DNA from: Oscillospiraceae bacterium
GTDB lineage: Bacteria; Bacillota; Clostridia; Oscillospirales; Ruminococcaceae
Assembly (NCBI GenBank): GCA_017483465.1
Contig: JAFUWN010000011.1
Span: forward strand, 1-64,000
Reading direction: 5' to 3'
DNA length: 64,000 bases
How positions within the stretch are numbered: position 1 is the stretch's first letter; each line of letters opens with the position of its first letter. Shown here one piece after another: positions 49,893 to 58,817 of the stretch. Under the pieces are notes generated by a model that was not told the origin of the DNA, made no database searches, and saw only the letters and a program-made list of their open reading frames with translations. The position numbers were made by a program, and so were the translations under genes.

Positions 49893-49920
49893 CTGCTGCA
49901 AAAATTTGCAGCAGCATTTC
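49893..49920. terminator. Bidirectional terminator (ATP-grasp gene and tRNA-Leu)
   Basis: CTGCTGCAAA and TTTGCAGCAG form a 10-bp stem with a 2-nt gap in the perfect complementarity; T-runs flank both sides (stronger on the minus side). Confidence 0.85.
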
Positions 49921-49925
49921 TTTTA

Positions 49926-50007
49926 TGCGGGTAACAGGAGTTGAACCTGCATGGATTACTCCGCCAGAACCTAAATCTGGTGCGTCTGCCAGTTCCGCCA
50001 TACCCGC
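49926..50007 (-). tRNA. tRNA-Leu (anticodon UAG)
   Basis: 82 nt on the minus strand. The acceptor stem GCGGGTA/TACCCGC, D-loop GGCAGACGC, anticodon stem CCAGA/TCTGG around TTTAGGT (anticodon TAG), a long variable arm (class II) and the T arm GGTTCAACTCC are all present. CCA is not encoded. Confidence 0.96.
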
Positions 50008-50052
50008 TTTTCAAAATTCACCTGCCATAAAAAGACAAGTGAAACTAAATTT

Positions 50053-50081
50053 ATTATAGCATATTTTTATCAGCTTGTCAA
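50053..50081 (-). promoter_or_regulatory. Promoter of tRNA-Leu
   Basis: TTGACA (50076-50081), 17 bp, extended -10 TGCTATAAT (-10 at 50053-50058). Confidence 0.88.
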
Positions 50082-50089
50082 GCGAATTT

Positions 50090-51007
50090 TTAAGAAAACT
50101 GTCCGTTGCCGATAAATTCACAGACAAGGGAATCCGGTGTAATGACTTCCGGAGGGATTTCTCTGGTTTCTTCCAGAAAAGCGAGCATATCTTCAATCAG
50201 AGGTTCTCCGCTCATATTCCGGAAAGCTTTCAGAAGAAATGTCCGGTATGCACAGATTTCATAGGGCATGAAAGTATCCACATCATAATCAGAACGGTAT
50301 TTATACGGCATAATATATTTATTCTCGCCCTCTTCCACACTGTAGAACATCATCAGAGTATCCTGAAAAGAACGTTTCCGGAACAGCATATCCCGGACTA
50401 AACGGCGCATCAGCCGGATTTTTGACGGATGCAGCAGTACACCGTTTTTGGAAATTCTGGTTCTGACACTGACATAAATTTTCGCTGTACGGGAATCTTT
50501 AAAACTGATAATATCCGGGTTAAGACTGTGAATGCCTTCTAAGATGACAAGTTCTCCGGGCTTGCGGTGCAGAATCTTTCCGCTCTGGATTCTGACAGAA
50601 TCTTTGAAATCATAAATCGGCAGTTCTACCGGACGGCAGTGATAAATTTCCCTGAGCTGTTCTGTCAGAAACGGACTGTCCACACGCTTGGGCGATTCCA
50701 GATCCAGTTTGCCGACAGCAAATAATTCTTTTTCCTGATCGGTCAGCGGACTGAAATAATTATCCAGTGAAAGTGTATGTGTTTCAATCCCCTGCTCATC
50801 CAGAATTTTTTCAATCATGAGGGCAGATGTCGTTTTTCCCGAACCGGAAGGCCCTGACAGCAGAATAATTGGTTTTTTATCACGGTGCAAAGCAATATCA
50901 TCAGCAATTTTTTTCAGATTTTCAAGATAATCCGCATTGGATTTCCGGATAAATTCAGCAGTGTTTTCAGTCACTTTTGTATTGATCATCTGCAAGTCAA
51001 TATTCAT
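50090..51007 (-). CDS. Nucleoside (uridine-type) kinase
   Basis: 305 aa from the ATG at 51007 (AGGAGG site); the longer frame to 51259 crosses the promoter and overlaps the divergent eamA gene. P-loop ILLSGPSGSGKTTSA, LSLDNYFSP (base-binding region), YDFKDSVR and LEGIHSLNP are those of uridine kinases and phosphoribulokinases. Clostridial versions often carry an extra N-terminal TGS/ThrRS-like domain of more than 200 residues; here only about 45 residues precede the P-loop. Salvage of uridine/cytidine is the expected role. Confidence 0.9.
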   Translation of the reverse strand: MNIDLQMINTKVTENTAEFIRKSNADYLENLKKIADDIALHRDKKPIILLSGPSGSGKTTSALMIEKILDEQGIETHTLSLDNYFSPLTDQEKELFAVGKLDLESPKRVDSPFLTEQLREIYHCRPVELPIYDFKDSVRIQSGKILHRKPGELVILEGIHSLNPDIISFKDSRTAKIYVSVRTRISKNGVLLHPSKIRLMRRLVRDMLFRKRSFQDTLMMFYSVEEGENKYIMPYKYRSDYDVDTFMPYEICAYRTFLLKAFRNMSGEPLIEDMLAFLEETREIPPEVITPDSLVCEFIGNGQFS

Positions 51008-51038
51008 GGAAATGCCTCCTGTAGAAAGATTTATAGTT

Positions 51039-51067
51039 ATTATATCATATTTTATTTCAAAAGTCAA
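51039..51067 (-). promoter_or_regulatory. Promoter of the nucleoside kinase gene
   Basis: TTGACT (51062-51067), 17 bp, TATAAT (51039-51044). Confidence 0.8.
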
Positions 51068-51103
51068 TATTTTTTGTCGAAAACATAGATTTTTTCTGAA
51101 TGC

Positions 51104-51132
51104 TTTACAATAACCGGAAAATATGCTATGAT
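51104..51132 (+). promoter_or_regulatory. Promoter of the eamA transcript
   Basis: TTTACA (51104-51109), 17 bp, extended -10 TGCTATGAT (-10 at 51127-51132). Confidence 0.7.
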
Positions 51133-51153
51133 GATAAAGTGAGAGAAAGGACG

Positions 51154-51171
51154 ATGAAGCTACTGTTTTGA
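51154..51171 (+). CDS. Five-codon upstream frame (MKLLF)
   Basis: ATG-AAG-CTA-CTG-TTT-TGA has the only good ribosome site here (AAAGGA, three to four bases before). Its TGA overlaps the TTG start of eamA (TTGA), so it may be a translation-coupling leader. Confidence 0.4.
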   Translation: MKLLF

Positions 51172-52103
51172 AAACCGAAAAATTAACACATACCAGTACT
51201 GTCGCACTGCTGGCACTGGTATGCTGTATCTTATGGGGCAGTGCATTTTCAGGTGTCAAGCTCGGTTATGCCGAAATGCAGACGGATTCCGGTGACTGGG
51301 CTTCTCAGATGGTCTTTGCCGGAATCCGGTTTCTGATTGCCGGAATCATGGCACTGATCGCCGGAAGTATCGCAGAAAAACAGCTGCTGCTTCCCAAACC
51401 GGAAAGTATTCCGAGAATCGGTGTAGTGAGCCTGTTTCAGACGATTCTGCAATATTTTTTCTATTATATCGGCCTGGCACATACCACCGGAACCAAAGCG
51501 GCTATTCTGGTTGCAGCAAATGTCTTTGCAGCAATTTTTATTTCTCATGCATTCGGACAGGAAAAATTAACCGCAAGAAAGATGATCGGCTGTGTGATCG
51601 GCTTTTCCGGAATTGTGCTGGTTAATTTTACCGGACTGGATTTGAAATTCAGCCTGCTCGGAGAAGGTTTTATTTTTCTCTGTACAATTGCAAGCGGCTT
51701 TTCCAGTGTATTCATGAAGCATTATACAGGAAAATATCATGAAAATCCGGTTCTGTTCAGCGGATGGCAGTTTGCTTTCGGCGGAGCGGTGATGTGGATT
51801 TTCGGAGCCGTCAGCGGCGGCCGTCTTCATCTGACGGTCAGAGCATGGATGATTTTATTATATCTGGCATTTGTATCAGCGGCGGCCTATTCGCTGTGGG
51901 CAGTATTATTAAAATATAATCCCGTCTCGAAAGTGACAGTATTCGGATTTTTAAACCCTCTGTGCGGTGTGATTATCTCCGGTATTGTCCTGCATGAACA
52001 GGGAGCTTTCACATGGCAGGGCATGACGGCTTTATTATTAGTATGCATGGGAATTCTGATTGTCAATTCTGAGAAAAAAGGAGTACAGACACATGAAATA
52101 TAG
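51168..52103 (+). CDS. EamA/DMT family transporter
   Basis: 311 aa with ten predicted membrane helices in two EamA repeats; ILWGSAFSGVKLGY in the first and SAAAYSLWAVLLKYNPVSK with FGFLNPLCGVIISGI in the second are typical. The family exports amino acids and metabolites; the substrate is unknown. The start is taken at TTG 51168, directly after a five-codon frame; no ATG upstream in frame exists. The end overlaps the next gene by 11 bases. Confidence 0.87.
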   Translation: MKTEKLTHTSTVALLALVCCILWGSAFSGVKLGYAEMQTDSGDWASQMVFAGIRFLIAGIMALIAGSIAEKQLLLPKPESIPRIGVVSLFQTILQYFFYYIGLAHTTGTKAAILVAANVFAAIFISHAFGQEKLTARKMIGCVIGFSGIVLVNFTGLDLKFSLLGEGFIFLCTIASGFSSVFMKHYTGKYHENPVLFSGWQFAFGGAVMWIFGAVSGGRLHLTVRAWMILLYLAFVSAAAYSLWAVLLKYNPVSKVTVFGFLNPLCGVIISGIVLHEQGAFTWQGMTALLLVCMGILIVNSEKKGVQTHEI

Positions 52104-53001
52104 GAAATTATTATTTATATTATTATCGGGCATTATCCTGACAGGCTGCAGTGCAGACACTGAAAGCAGTTCTTCCCTGCCCGATCTGGACAGTATCATA
52201 GAACAGGAAAATTCCTCCGCTCCGGAAGCCGATACCGAAGCAGAAACAGAAGCCTTTTCAGAAAATATTTATTATCTGACCAGCCATCAGACAGAAGATT
52301 CTGCTAACCTGGGGAAATTTAAATCTCATCTTGAAACAGACGGCTTTGTCTGGAACGAATGCGAAATTTCTGATATTCCTGCCGAAGCAGATATTTTAAT
52401 CTATAATTTTCCGAAAGAGGATCTTTCTTCGGAAGAATATCAGATTCTGAAAGACTATACCGACAGGGGCGGAGATTTCCTGCTTTTCCTGCCGGCTTCT
52501 GACAGCGAAGTCAGATATAAATTTTTAAATCTCTTTCTGGAAAGTTTCAGCTTTCAGATAGATTATGACAATGTTACCATTCCTGAACAGGATGCAAACT
52601 GGGTCGTGCTCCAGCCCATCGGAATGCCTGACCGCATGACTGCCTATGACGATTCTATGCAGACAGCTCCTGTATATATGCAGTATATGCGGAGTTTTCA
52701 CATGCTCGGTGATTATGCAACAGACGAACTGTTTATTGATGTCATGCTTCAGACCCCTGAATTTGCTGTCGGTGAACCTTATGGCGGTACAGAAGATGAC
52801 CCTCTGACTTATGAAAACGAAAAATTAAATATTCTGGTCTATTCCCGTGATGCTATCCGGAATAACGCTTCTGTCATCGCCTGCGGAGCAAATGCTTTTC
52901 TTCTGGATGAAAATTTCGACTCTGAAATTTCCAAACCGGCTCAGAACTGGATTTACAGTTCTCTGTTCTGGTTCTGCAATTATGATGCTTATCAATCATA
53001 A
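52093..53001 (+). CDS. Lipoprotein with GldG/ABC-type auxiliary (DUF4350-like) domain
   Basis: 302 aa from the ATG at 52093 (AAAGGAG). The signal peptide ends in the lipobox GIILTGC. A Ser/Glu linker leads to a domain like the extracellular part of gliding ABC proteins (GldG), with ADILIYNFPKEDLSSEEYQIL, YTDRGGDFLLFLP and a C-terminal VIACGANAFLLDENFD. No ABC partner is adjacent. It overlaps the EamA gene, so both are one unit. Confidence 0.78.
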   Translation: MKYRKLLFILLSGIILTGCSADTESSSSLPDLDSIIEQENSSAPEADTEAETEAFSENIYYLTSHQTEDSANLGKFKSHLETDGFVWNECEISDIPAEADILIYNFPKEDLSSEEYQILKDYTDRGGDFLLFLPASDSEVRYKFLNLFLESFSFQIDYDNVTIPEQDANWVVLQPIGMPDRMTAYDDSMQTAPVYMQYMRSFHMLGDYATDELFIDVMLQTPEFAVGEPYGGTEDDPLTYENEKLNILVYSRDAIRNNASVIACGANAFLLDENFDSEISKPAQNWIYSSLFWFCNYDAYQS

Positions 53002-53006
53002 TAAAA

Positions 53007-53033
53007 AATCCCCTCTGAAGCTCAGAGGGGATT
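53007..53033. terminator. Bidirectional terminator (lipoprotein gene and enolase)
   Basis: A 12-bp perfect stem (AATCCCCTCTGA with TCAGAGGGGATT, 3-nt loop) with a T6 run on the minus side. Confidence 0.9.
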
Positions 53034-53066
53034 GATTCTTTTCTGTGTGAATGCAAAGAAGAGAAA

Positions 53067-54374
<1,308 letters not shown>

Positions 54375-54470
54375 TCATATCCTTTCTTTACAGGCCTGAA
54401 AAACAGCCGAAGATTCCGGCACAGCCTGTATTCTGAAAATTTATTTGTCAGAATTTTTCTGACTGTTATT

Positions 54471-54499
54471 ATTATATCACACAGGCAGTTTTTTGTCAA
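54471..54499 (-). promoter_or_regulatory. Promoter of eno
   Basis: TTGACA (54494-54499), 17 bp, TATAAT (54471-54476). The roughly 95-base leader begins with a small GTCAGA/TCTGAC hairpin. Confidence 0.85.
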
Positions 54500-54559
54500 G
54501 ATATTTATGAAAATTTTACAAATCCTGCAAAATTCGGCAACACTTCCGGGGGTTCTGCC

Positions 54560-54588
54560 TTGACAGCAGAGCGTTTTCATGCTATAAT
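54560..54588 (+). promoter_or_regulatory. Promoter of the 177-aa gene
   Basis: TTGACA (54560-54565), 17 bp, extended -10 TGCTATAAT (-10 at 54583-54588). Confidence 0.88.
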
Positions 54589-54630
54589 AAACAGCAGTAA
54601 CACATTCTCAGAACAGAAAGGAATACTCCC

Positions 54631-55164
54631 ATGTCAGAAAAAGACAGCATTATTTCAGAATATGAACTGACTGAAAATTTTGAACAGAATCAGAATGATT
54701 TCGATCTGCCCGTCATTCAGACTGTGACATTCGGCAACGGCCGGGAATACTATGTCAGCCGCAACGGTGTGCCGTACCTGAAAGCAGAAGTCAACGAAGT
54801 TTCCGATTTTTTTGATAAAGCCTGTATTTTCGGAAAATATCTCTGTATCGGCTCAGGCAGTACTGTGATATTCGTCAATTTAGAGAGCTTTGCTTCACTG
54901 ACAATGGAAGTGAGCAAGTATTTCGGATATTTCTTTATTCATGAAGATATTTTATATATCGCTTTCGGGACAGGTATCATGGCTTTGGATGAAAAATTGC
55001 AGGTTCTCTGGAAAAATGAACGGCTCGCCGATGACGGTGTCATTATTCACGAAGTATTTCAGCTCCGCAATGCACTCCGCATCAGTGCTCAGGAAAGCTT
55101 AATGCATGGAGAATACTGGAAAGAAAAGCTTGTCAGTCTGAAAACCGGTGAACAGGTGATATAA
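54631..55164 (+). CDS. Hypothetical protein, 177 aa (beta-propeller-like pieces)
   Basis: Soluble, acidic N-terminus, then repeated beta patterns ending in short hydrophobic strands (KYLCIGSGSTVIFVNLESF, ILYIAFGTGIMALDEKLQVLW, KLVSLKTGEQVI) that look like three blades of a propeller-type sheet. No family recognised. AGAAAGGAA precedes the ATG; single-gene unit with a terminator. Confidence 0.75.
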   Translation: MSEKDSIISEYELTENFEQNQNDFDLPVIQTVTFGNGREYYVSRNGVPYLKAEVNEVSDFFDKACIFGKYLCIGSGSTVIFVNLESFASLTMEVSKYFGYFFIHEDILYIAFGTGIMALDEKLQVLWKNERLADDGVIIHEVFQLRNALRISAQESLMHGEYWKEKLVSLKTGEQVI

Positions 55165-55195
55165 AAAATTTCCTCGCCAAAAGGGAATTTTTTAT
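55165..55195 (+). terminator. Terminator after the 177-aa gene
   Basis: An A-rich arm ending in TTTCC pairs, with one bulge, with GGAATTTTTT. Confidence 0.65.
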
Positions 55196-55202
55196 AAATC
55201 TC

Positions 55203-55231
55203 TTGACAAAATCAGAAGAAAAGGCTATAAT
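55203..55231 (+). promoter_or_regulatory. Promoter of the HD-domain gene
   Basis: TTGACA (55203-55208), 17 bp, TATAAT (55226-55231). Confidence 0.85.
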
Positions 55232-55276
55232 ATATTCAGCAGAAATACTCTGCATCAAGAAAGGAAGTCCTGTCAT

Positions 55277-55813
55277 ATGCAAACTCTGAAAGCCACCGGT
55301 TCTAAAAAAAATCTGACAGAGTCTGAGTATTATCAAATTATCGCTGATCTTCTCGAACTGGAAGAAGTCCGGAATCTTCGTCATTTCCGGCATCATATCA
55401 TGACAACAAGGTTTCAGCACAGTCTGAATGTATCTTATTATAATTATAAATTATGCAAGGCACTCCGCCTTGATGCCGAATCTGCCGCCAGAGCAGGCCT
55501 GCTCCATGATCTGTATTTCTATGATACAAAAGAATATACCAAAAGCAGTCCGGCTGTCCGGCACAGCAAGCATCATCCGGAAATTGCTCTTGAAAATGCG
55601 GAAAAGCTTCTGTCTCTCAACGAGAAAGAACGGGATATGATCCGCAATCATATGTTCCCGATGACATTCGCTCTGCCGAAATATGCCGAAACGTATCTGA
55701 TTACGCTGGTTGATAAATATTGTGCTGTGATGGAGTTCATGCTCCCGCAGCCGAAAAGATTCCTGAATTTTGTCAGACATAAAAAACAACAGGTATCAGA
55801 TTTTCAATTATAA
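55277..55813 (+). CDS. HD domain phosphohydrolase-like protein
   Basis: 178 aa. The HD motif is present in order: TTRFQHSLNVSYYNYKLCKAL gives the first His, RAGLLHDLYFYD the HD pair, HSKHHPEIALENAEKLL further metal residues and TLVDKYCAVMEF the last Asp. HD proteins hydrolyse phosphoesters, often nucleotides; the substrate is unknown. AAAGGAAG precedes the ATG. Single-gene unit. Confidence 0.9.
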   Translation: MQTLKATGSKKNLTESEYYQIIADLLELEEVRNLRHFRHHIMTTRFQHSLNVSYYNYKLCKALRLDAESAARAGLLHDLYFYDTKEYTKSSPAVRHSKHHPEIALENAEKLLSLNEKERDMIRNHMFPMTFALPKYAETYLITLVDKYCAVMEFMLPQPKRFLNFVRHKKQQVSDFQL

Positions 55814-55816
55814 ATC

Positions 55817-55847
55817 AAAAAAGTCCGGTTTTTACCGGACTTTTTTT
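55817..55847 (+). terminator. Terminator after the HD-domain gene
   Basis: A 13-bp stem (AAAAAAGTCCGGT with ACCGGACTTTTTT, 4-nt loop) ending in a T7 run. Confidence 0.9.
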
Positions 55848-55918
55848 AAATCCGGCAAGATATTTTTTCCGGAATCAGTTATCATAAAAATTGATAACAA
55901 GCTATCAGAAATAACAAT

Positions 55919-55947
55919 TTGACAAATAAGCAGAACTATGCTATAAT
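55919..55947 (+). promoter_or_regulatory. Promoter of the leader-peptide unit before metY
   Basis: TTGACA (55919-55924), 17 bp, extended -10 TGCTATAAT (-10 at 55942-55947). Confidence 0.88.
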
Positions 55948-55998
55948 AAGCACATACCAAACAGATAGACTTACAAGATATAGAAAGGAGTCTTTGCT

Positions 55999-56067
55999 AT
56001 GATTTTGAAAATACTCCGTTCTGTCATCCGAGGTCGTGACCGAATGCGTGGAACAGAACGATGTTGA
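55999..56067 (+). CDS. 22-codon peptide (possible leader peptide of metY)
   Basis: An ATG eight bases after a perfect AGAAAGGAG opens a 22-codon frame (starts MILKILRSVIRGRDRM, six Arg, ends GTERC). The codons from Leu6 to Arg21 lie within a hairpin: CGTTCTGT (56017-56024) pairs with ACAGAACG (56053-56060), with GGTC/GACC and CAT/ATG inside. The cysteine codon TGT and the stop follow right after the stem, then a short T-rich stretch. The only gene downstream is metY, so this could be a cysteine-responsive attenuator; a free-standing peptide or small RNA is equally possible. Confidence 0.55.
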   Translation: MILKILRSVIRGRDRMRGTERC

Positions 56068-56202
56068 GTTTTTATTACAGGATTTATGATATTATAATAA
56101 AAAATATTATTAAGAGAAAAGAGAAATTTCAGAAATCAATTTTTATTTTTTTAAGCTTCATCAGGCGAAAGCCATTTTCTATACAATAGGAGGAAATTTA
56201 TT
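56068..56202 (+). other. AT-rich leader between the small peptide and metY
   Basis: It holds TATAAT at 56092-56097 without a well-spaced -35, and the metY ribosome site AGGAGG. No SAM riboswitch or T-box consensus was found. Together with 55848-55918, where I see only short TATCA/TGATA repeats, this is the gene-poor stretch of the region. Confidence 0.5.
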
Positions 56203-57492
56203 ATGTCAGAAAAGAAACTTCATTTTGAAACACTTCAGCTTCATGTTGGTCAGGAACAGGCTGACCCCGCTTCCGATGCAAGAGCCGTGCCGATTTATGC
56301 AACGACTTCTTATGTATTCCATAATTCCCAGCATGCCGCTGACAGATTCGCTCTGAAAGATGCCGGCAATATCTACGGCAGACTCACAAACTCCACACAG
56401 GATGTCTTTGAAAAGCGTATTGCCGCTCTGGAAGGCGGTGTTGCCGCTTTAGGTTTAGCTTCCGGTGCTGCTGCCATCAGCTACACAATCGAAGCTCTCG
56501 CTAAGGCCGGTGAAAATATTGTCGCTTCTAAAACCATCTACGGCGGAACTTATAATTTATTAGCTCATACTCTGCCCCTGTACGGCATTGAAACAACTTT
56601 CGTTGAGCCCGAAGATGAGTCCGCTTTTGTCAGTGCTATCAATGACAAGACGAAAGCAATCTTTATTGAAACACTTGGCAATCCGAATTCCAATGCCATC
56701 GACATTGAAAGAATCGCTCAGATTGCACATTCGCACAACATTCCGCTTGTGATTGACAATACATTCGCAACGCCCTATTTAGTACGTCCGATTGAGTATG
56801 GTGCTGATATTGTTGTACATTCTGCAACGAAATTCATCGGCGGTCATGGTACCGCAATCGGCGGTGTGATTATTGATTCCGGCAATTTTGACTGGGGTCA
56901 GTCCGGCCGTTATCCGTGGATTTCTGCCCCGAATCCGAGCTATCATGGTGTCAGCTTCACAGCCGCCGCCGGAGCAGCTGCATTTGTAACCTATATCAGA
57001 GCAATTCTGTTAAGAGATACCGGAGCTGCTATTTCTCCGTTCCATGCGTTTATTTTCTTACAGGGTCTGGAGACACTCTCCCTGCGTGTAGAACGCCACG
57101 TAGAAAATGCCCTCAAGATTGTAGATTATCTTGCCAACCATCCGCAGGTAGAAGCTGTTCATCATCCGTCACAGGAATCTGAACCGAGTTATAAGATCTA
57201 TCAGAAATACTTCCCGAACGGCGGCGGCAGTATCTTTACGTTTGATATTAAAGGCACTGAAGATGATGCGAAGAAATTTATTGATAATCTTCCGATTTTC
57301 AGTCTGCTTGCAAATGTTGCCGATGTAAAGTCACTTGTAATTCATCCGGCTTCTACGACACATTCTCAGCTTTCAGAATCTGAATTGCTGGAACAGGGCA
57401 TCAAACCGACAACAATCAGACTTTCAATCGGTACAGAACATGTTGATGACCTGATTGATGCACTGGATACCGCTTTCAAGGCAATTCAGTAA
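56203..57492 (+). CDS. metY: O-acetylhomoserine sulfhydrylase / aminocarboxypropyltransferase
   Basis: 429 aa, PLP-dependent. It makes homocysteine from O-acetylhomoserine and sulphide in methionine synthesis. LHVGQEQADPASDARAVPIYATTSY, YGRLTNSTQDVFEKRIAALEGG, the PLP lysine in VVHSATKFIGGHGTAIGG and HPASTTHSQLS are typical, and the length separates it from MetB and MetC. AGGAGG precedes the ATG. The leader upstream has a peptide/hairpin unit that may couple expression to cysteine supply. Confidence 0.95.
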   Translation: MSEKKLHFETLQLHVGQEQADPASDARAVPIYATTSYVFHNSQHAADRFALKDAGNIYGRLTNSTQDVFEKRIAALEGGVAALGLASGAAAISYTIEALAKAGENIVASKTIYGGTYNLLAHTLPLYGIETTFVEPEDESAFVSAINDKTKAIFIETLGNPNSNAIDIERIAQIAHSHNIPLVIDNTFATPYLVRPIEYGADIVVHSATKFIGGHGTAIGGVIIDSGNFDWGQSGRYPWISAPNPSYHGVSFTAAAGAAAFVTYIRAILLRDTGAAISPFHAFIFLQGLETLSLRVERHVENALKIVDYLANHPQVEAVHHPSQESEPSYKIYQKYFPNGGGSIFTFDIKGTEDDAKKFIDNLPIFSLLANVADVKSLVIHPASTTHSQLSESELLEQGIKPTTIRLSIGTEHVDDLIDALDTAFKAIQ

Positions 57493-57546
57493 ATTGATAG
57501 AATACACTGATTTCTGCCCATTTTTTAGATACTTTCCTGATTTTTG

Positions 57547-57590
57547 TACAGCAGTCTTCCGGAAGTTCGGAAGACTGCTGTATTTTATGC
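57547..57590 (+). terminator. Terminator after metY
   Basis: A 15-bp perfect stem (TACAGCAGTCTTCCG, 6-nt loop, CGGAAGACTGCTGTA) followed by TTTT. Confidence 0.9.
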
Positions 57591-57619
57591 TTGTTTTTTC
57601 CGTTCAGATATGCTATAAT
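57591..57619 (+). promoter_or_regulatory. Promoter of the CDF transporter operon
   Basis: TTGTTT (57591-57596), 17 bp, extended -10 TGCTATAAT (-10 at 57614-57619). Confidence 0.7.
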
Positions 57620-57653
57620 AAATATAATATTCTTTTCAGAAAGAAGTGTTGTT

Positions 57654-58799
57654 ATGTCTATTTTTATCAGAAACGAACAAGATACCGCTCGTGATAAAAT
57701 TATCATCAGAACCAGTATTATCGGCATTATTGCCAATATCTTCCTTGCAGGATTCAAGGCTGTTATCGGTGTACTCTCGCATTCGATTGCGATCACAATG
57801 GATGCTGTCAATAACATCAGCGATGCGGGGTCTTCCCTGATTACGATCATCGGAACAAAACTCGCCGGAAAACAGCCGGATCAAAAACATCCGTGGGGAC
57901 ATGGCAGAATTGAATATCTCAGTGCTCTGCTGATTGCAGTGATTGTCATCTATGCCGGTGTAACCTCCCTGACAGAATCAGTAAAGAAAATTATATCGCC
58001 GGAAATTCCGGATTATTCTACGGCTTCGCTTGTGATTATCGGCACAGCAATTCTTGTAAAAATTATCTTAGGCAGATTCGTCAAAAAAACCGGAGAACAA
58101 GTCAATTCCGATTCACTGGTCAATTCCGGCACAGATGCAATGATGGATTCTCTGATTTCCGCCTCGACTCTCGCAGCAGCTGTAATTTATCTGCTTTCCG
58201 GAGTCAGTCTGGAAGCCTGGCTCGGTGCGGTAATCTCTTTTATTATTATCAAATCCGGCATTGATATGCTCAGAGAATCGCTTTCTGAAATCCTCGGTGA
58301 AAGAATCAGCCCGGAAACTGCAAGAAATGTCAGAAAATGTATCATGAGCTTTCCGGAAGTCCATGGTGTCTATGACATGATCTTTCATGACTATGGCCCT
58401 GAAAGAATCAACTGTTCGGCACATATTGAAATTCCCGATACCATGACAGCGGATGAACTGGATCAGCTTCAAAGAAAAATTTCAATTAAAATCTTTGAAG
58501 AGTATAATATTATTCTGACAGCTCTGGGAATCTATGCGGTCAATACGAAAGACAGTCATATCATAGCCATCCGGAATGAAGTCTATAAAACTGTGATGAA
58601 TACGGAACATGTCATTCAGGTTCACGGTTTTTATCTTGATGAAGCACAAAAAAGAATGCAGTTTGATGTGATCGTGGATTTTGATGCCAAAGACAGAAAT
58701 CTTGTCTATGAACAGGTCATTCAGAAAATCAGTAATTTATATCCGGAATATCATTTATTATGTACACTCGATACTGATTTCAGTGTCAGTGAAGCGTGA
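57654..58799 (+). CDS. Cation diffusion facilitator (metal efflux) transporter
   Basis: 381 aa from the ATG at 57654 (AGAAAGAAG). Six membrane helices with the metal-site helix pattern AITMDAVNNISDAGSSL, the HPWGHGRIEYL loop and, in helix 5, NSGTDAMMDSL. A C-terminal cytoplasmic domain (from about 215) is longer than usual and ends with a second ferredoxin-like stretch. Substrate is Zn2+, Fe2+ or Mn2+; the sites do not decide. It is followed 18 bases on by rlmD. Confidence 0.92.
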   Translation: MSIFIRNEQDTARDKIIIRTSIIGIIANIFLAGFKAVIGVLSHSIAITMDAVNNISDAGSSLITIIGTKLAGKQPDQKHPWGHGRIEYLSALLIAVIVIYAGVTSLTESVKKIISPEIPDYSTASLVIIGTAILVKIILGRFVKKTGEQVNSDSLVNSGTDAMMDSLISASTLAAAVIYLLSGVSLEAWLGAVISFIIIKSGIDMLRESLSEILGERISPETARNVRKCIMSFPEVHGVYDMIFHDYGPERINCSAHIEIPDTMTADELDQLQRKISIKIFEEYNIILTALGIYAVNTKDSHIIAIRNEVYKTVMNTEHVIQVHGFYLDEAQKRMQFDVIVDFDAKDRNLVYEQVIQKISNLYPEYHLLCTLDTDFSVSEA

Positions 58800-58817
58800 C
58801 CAGAAAGGATTGTATGC

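Noticed and set aside
51008..51259. 84-residue N-terminal extension of the nucleoside kinase
   Set aside because: It crosses the kinase promoter and the divergent eamA gene; the ATG at 51007 has AGGAGG.
55948..56202. SAM riboswitch or T-box before metY
   Set aside because: None of the conserved cores of SAM-I or T-box leaders is present; a short peptide with hairpin is seen instead.
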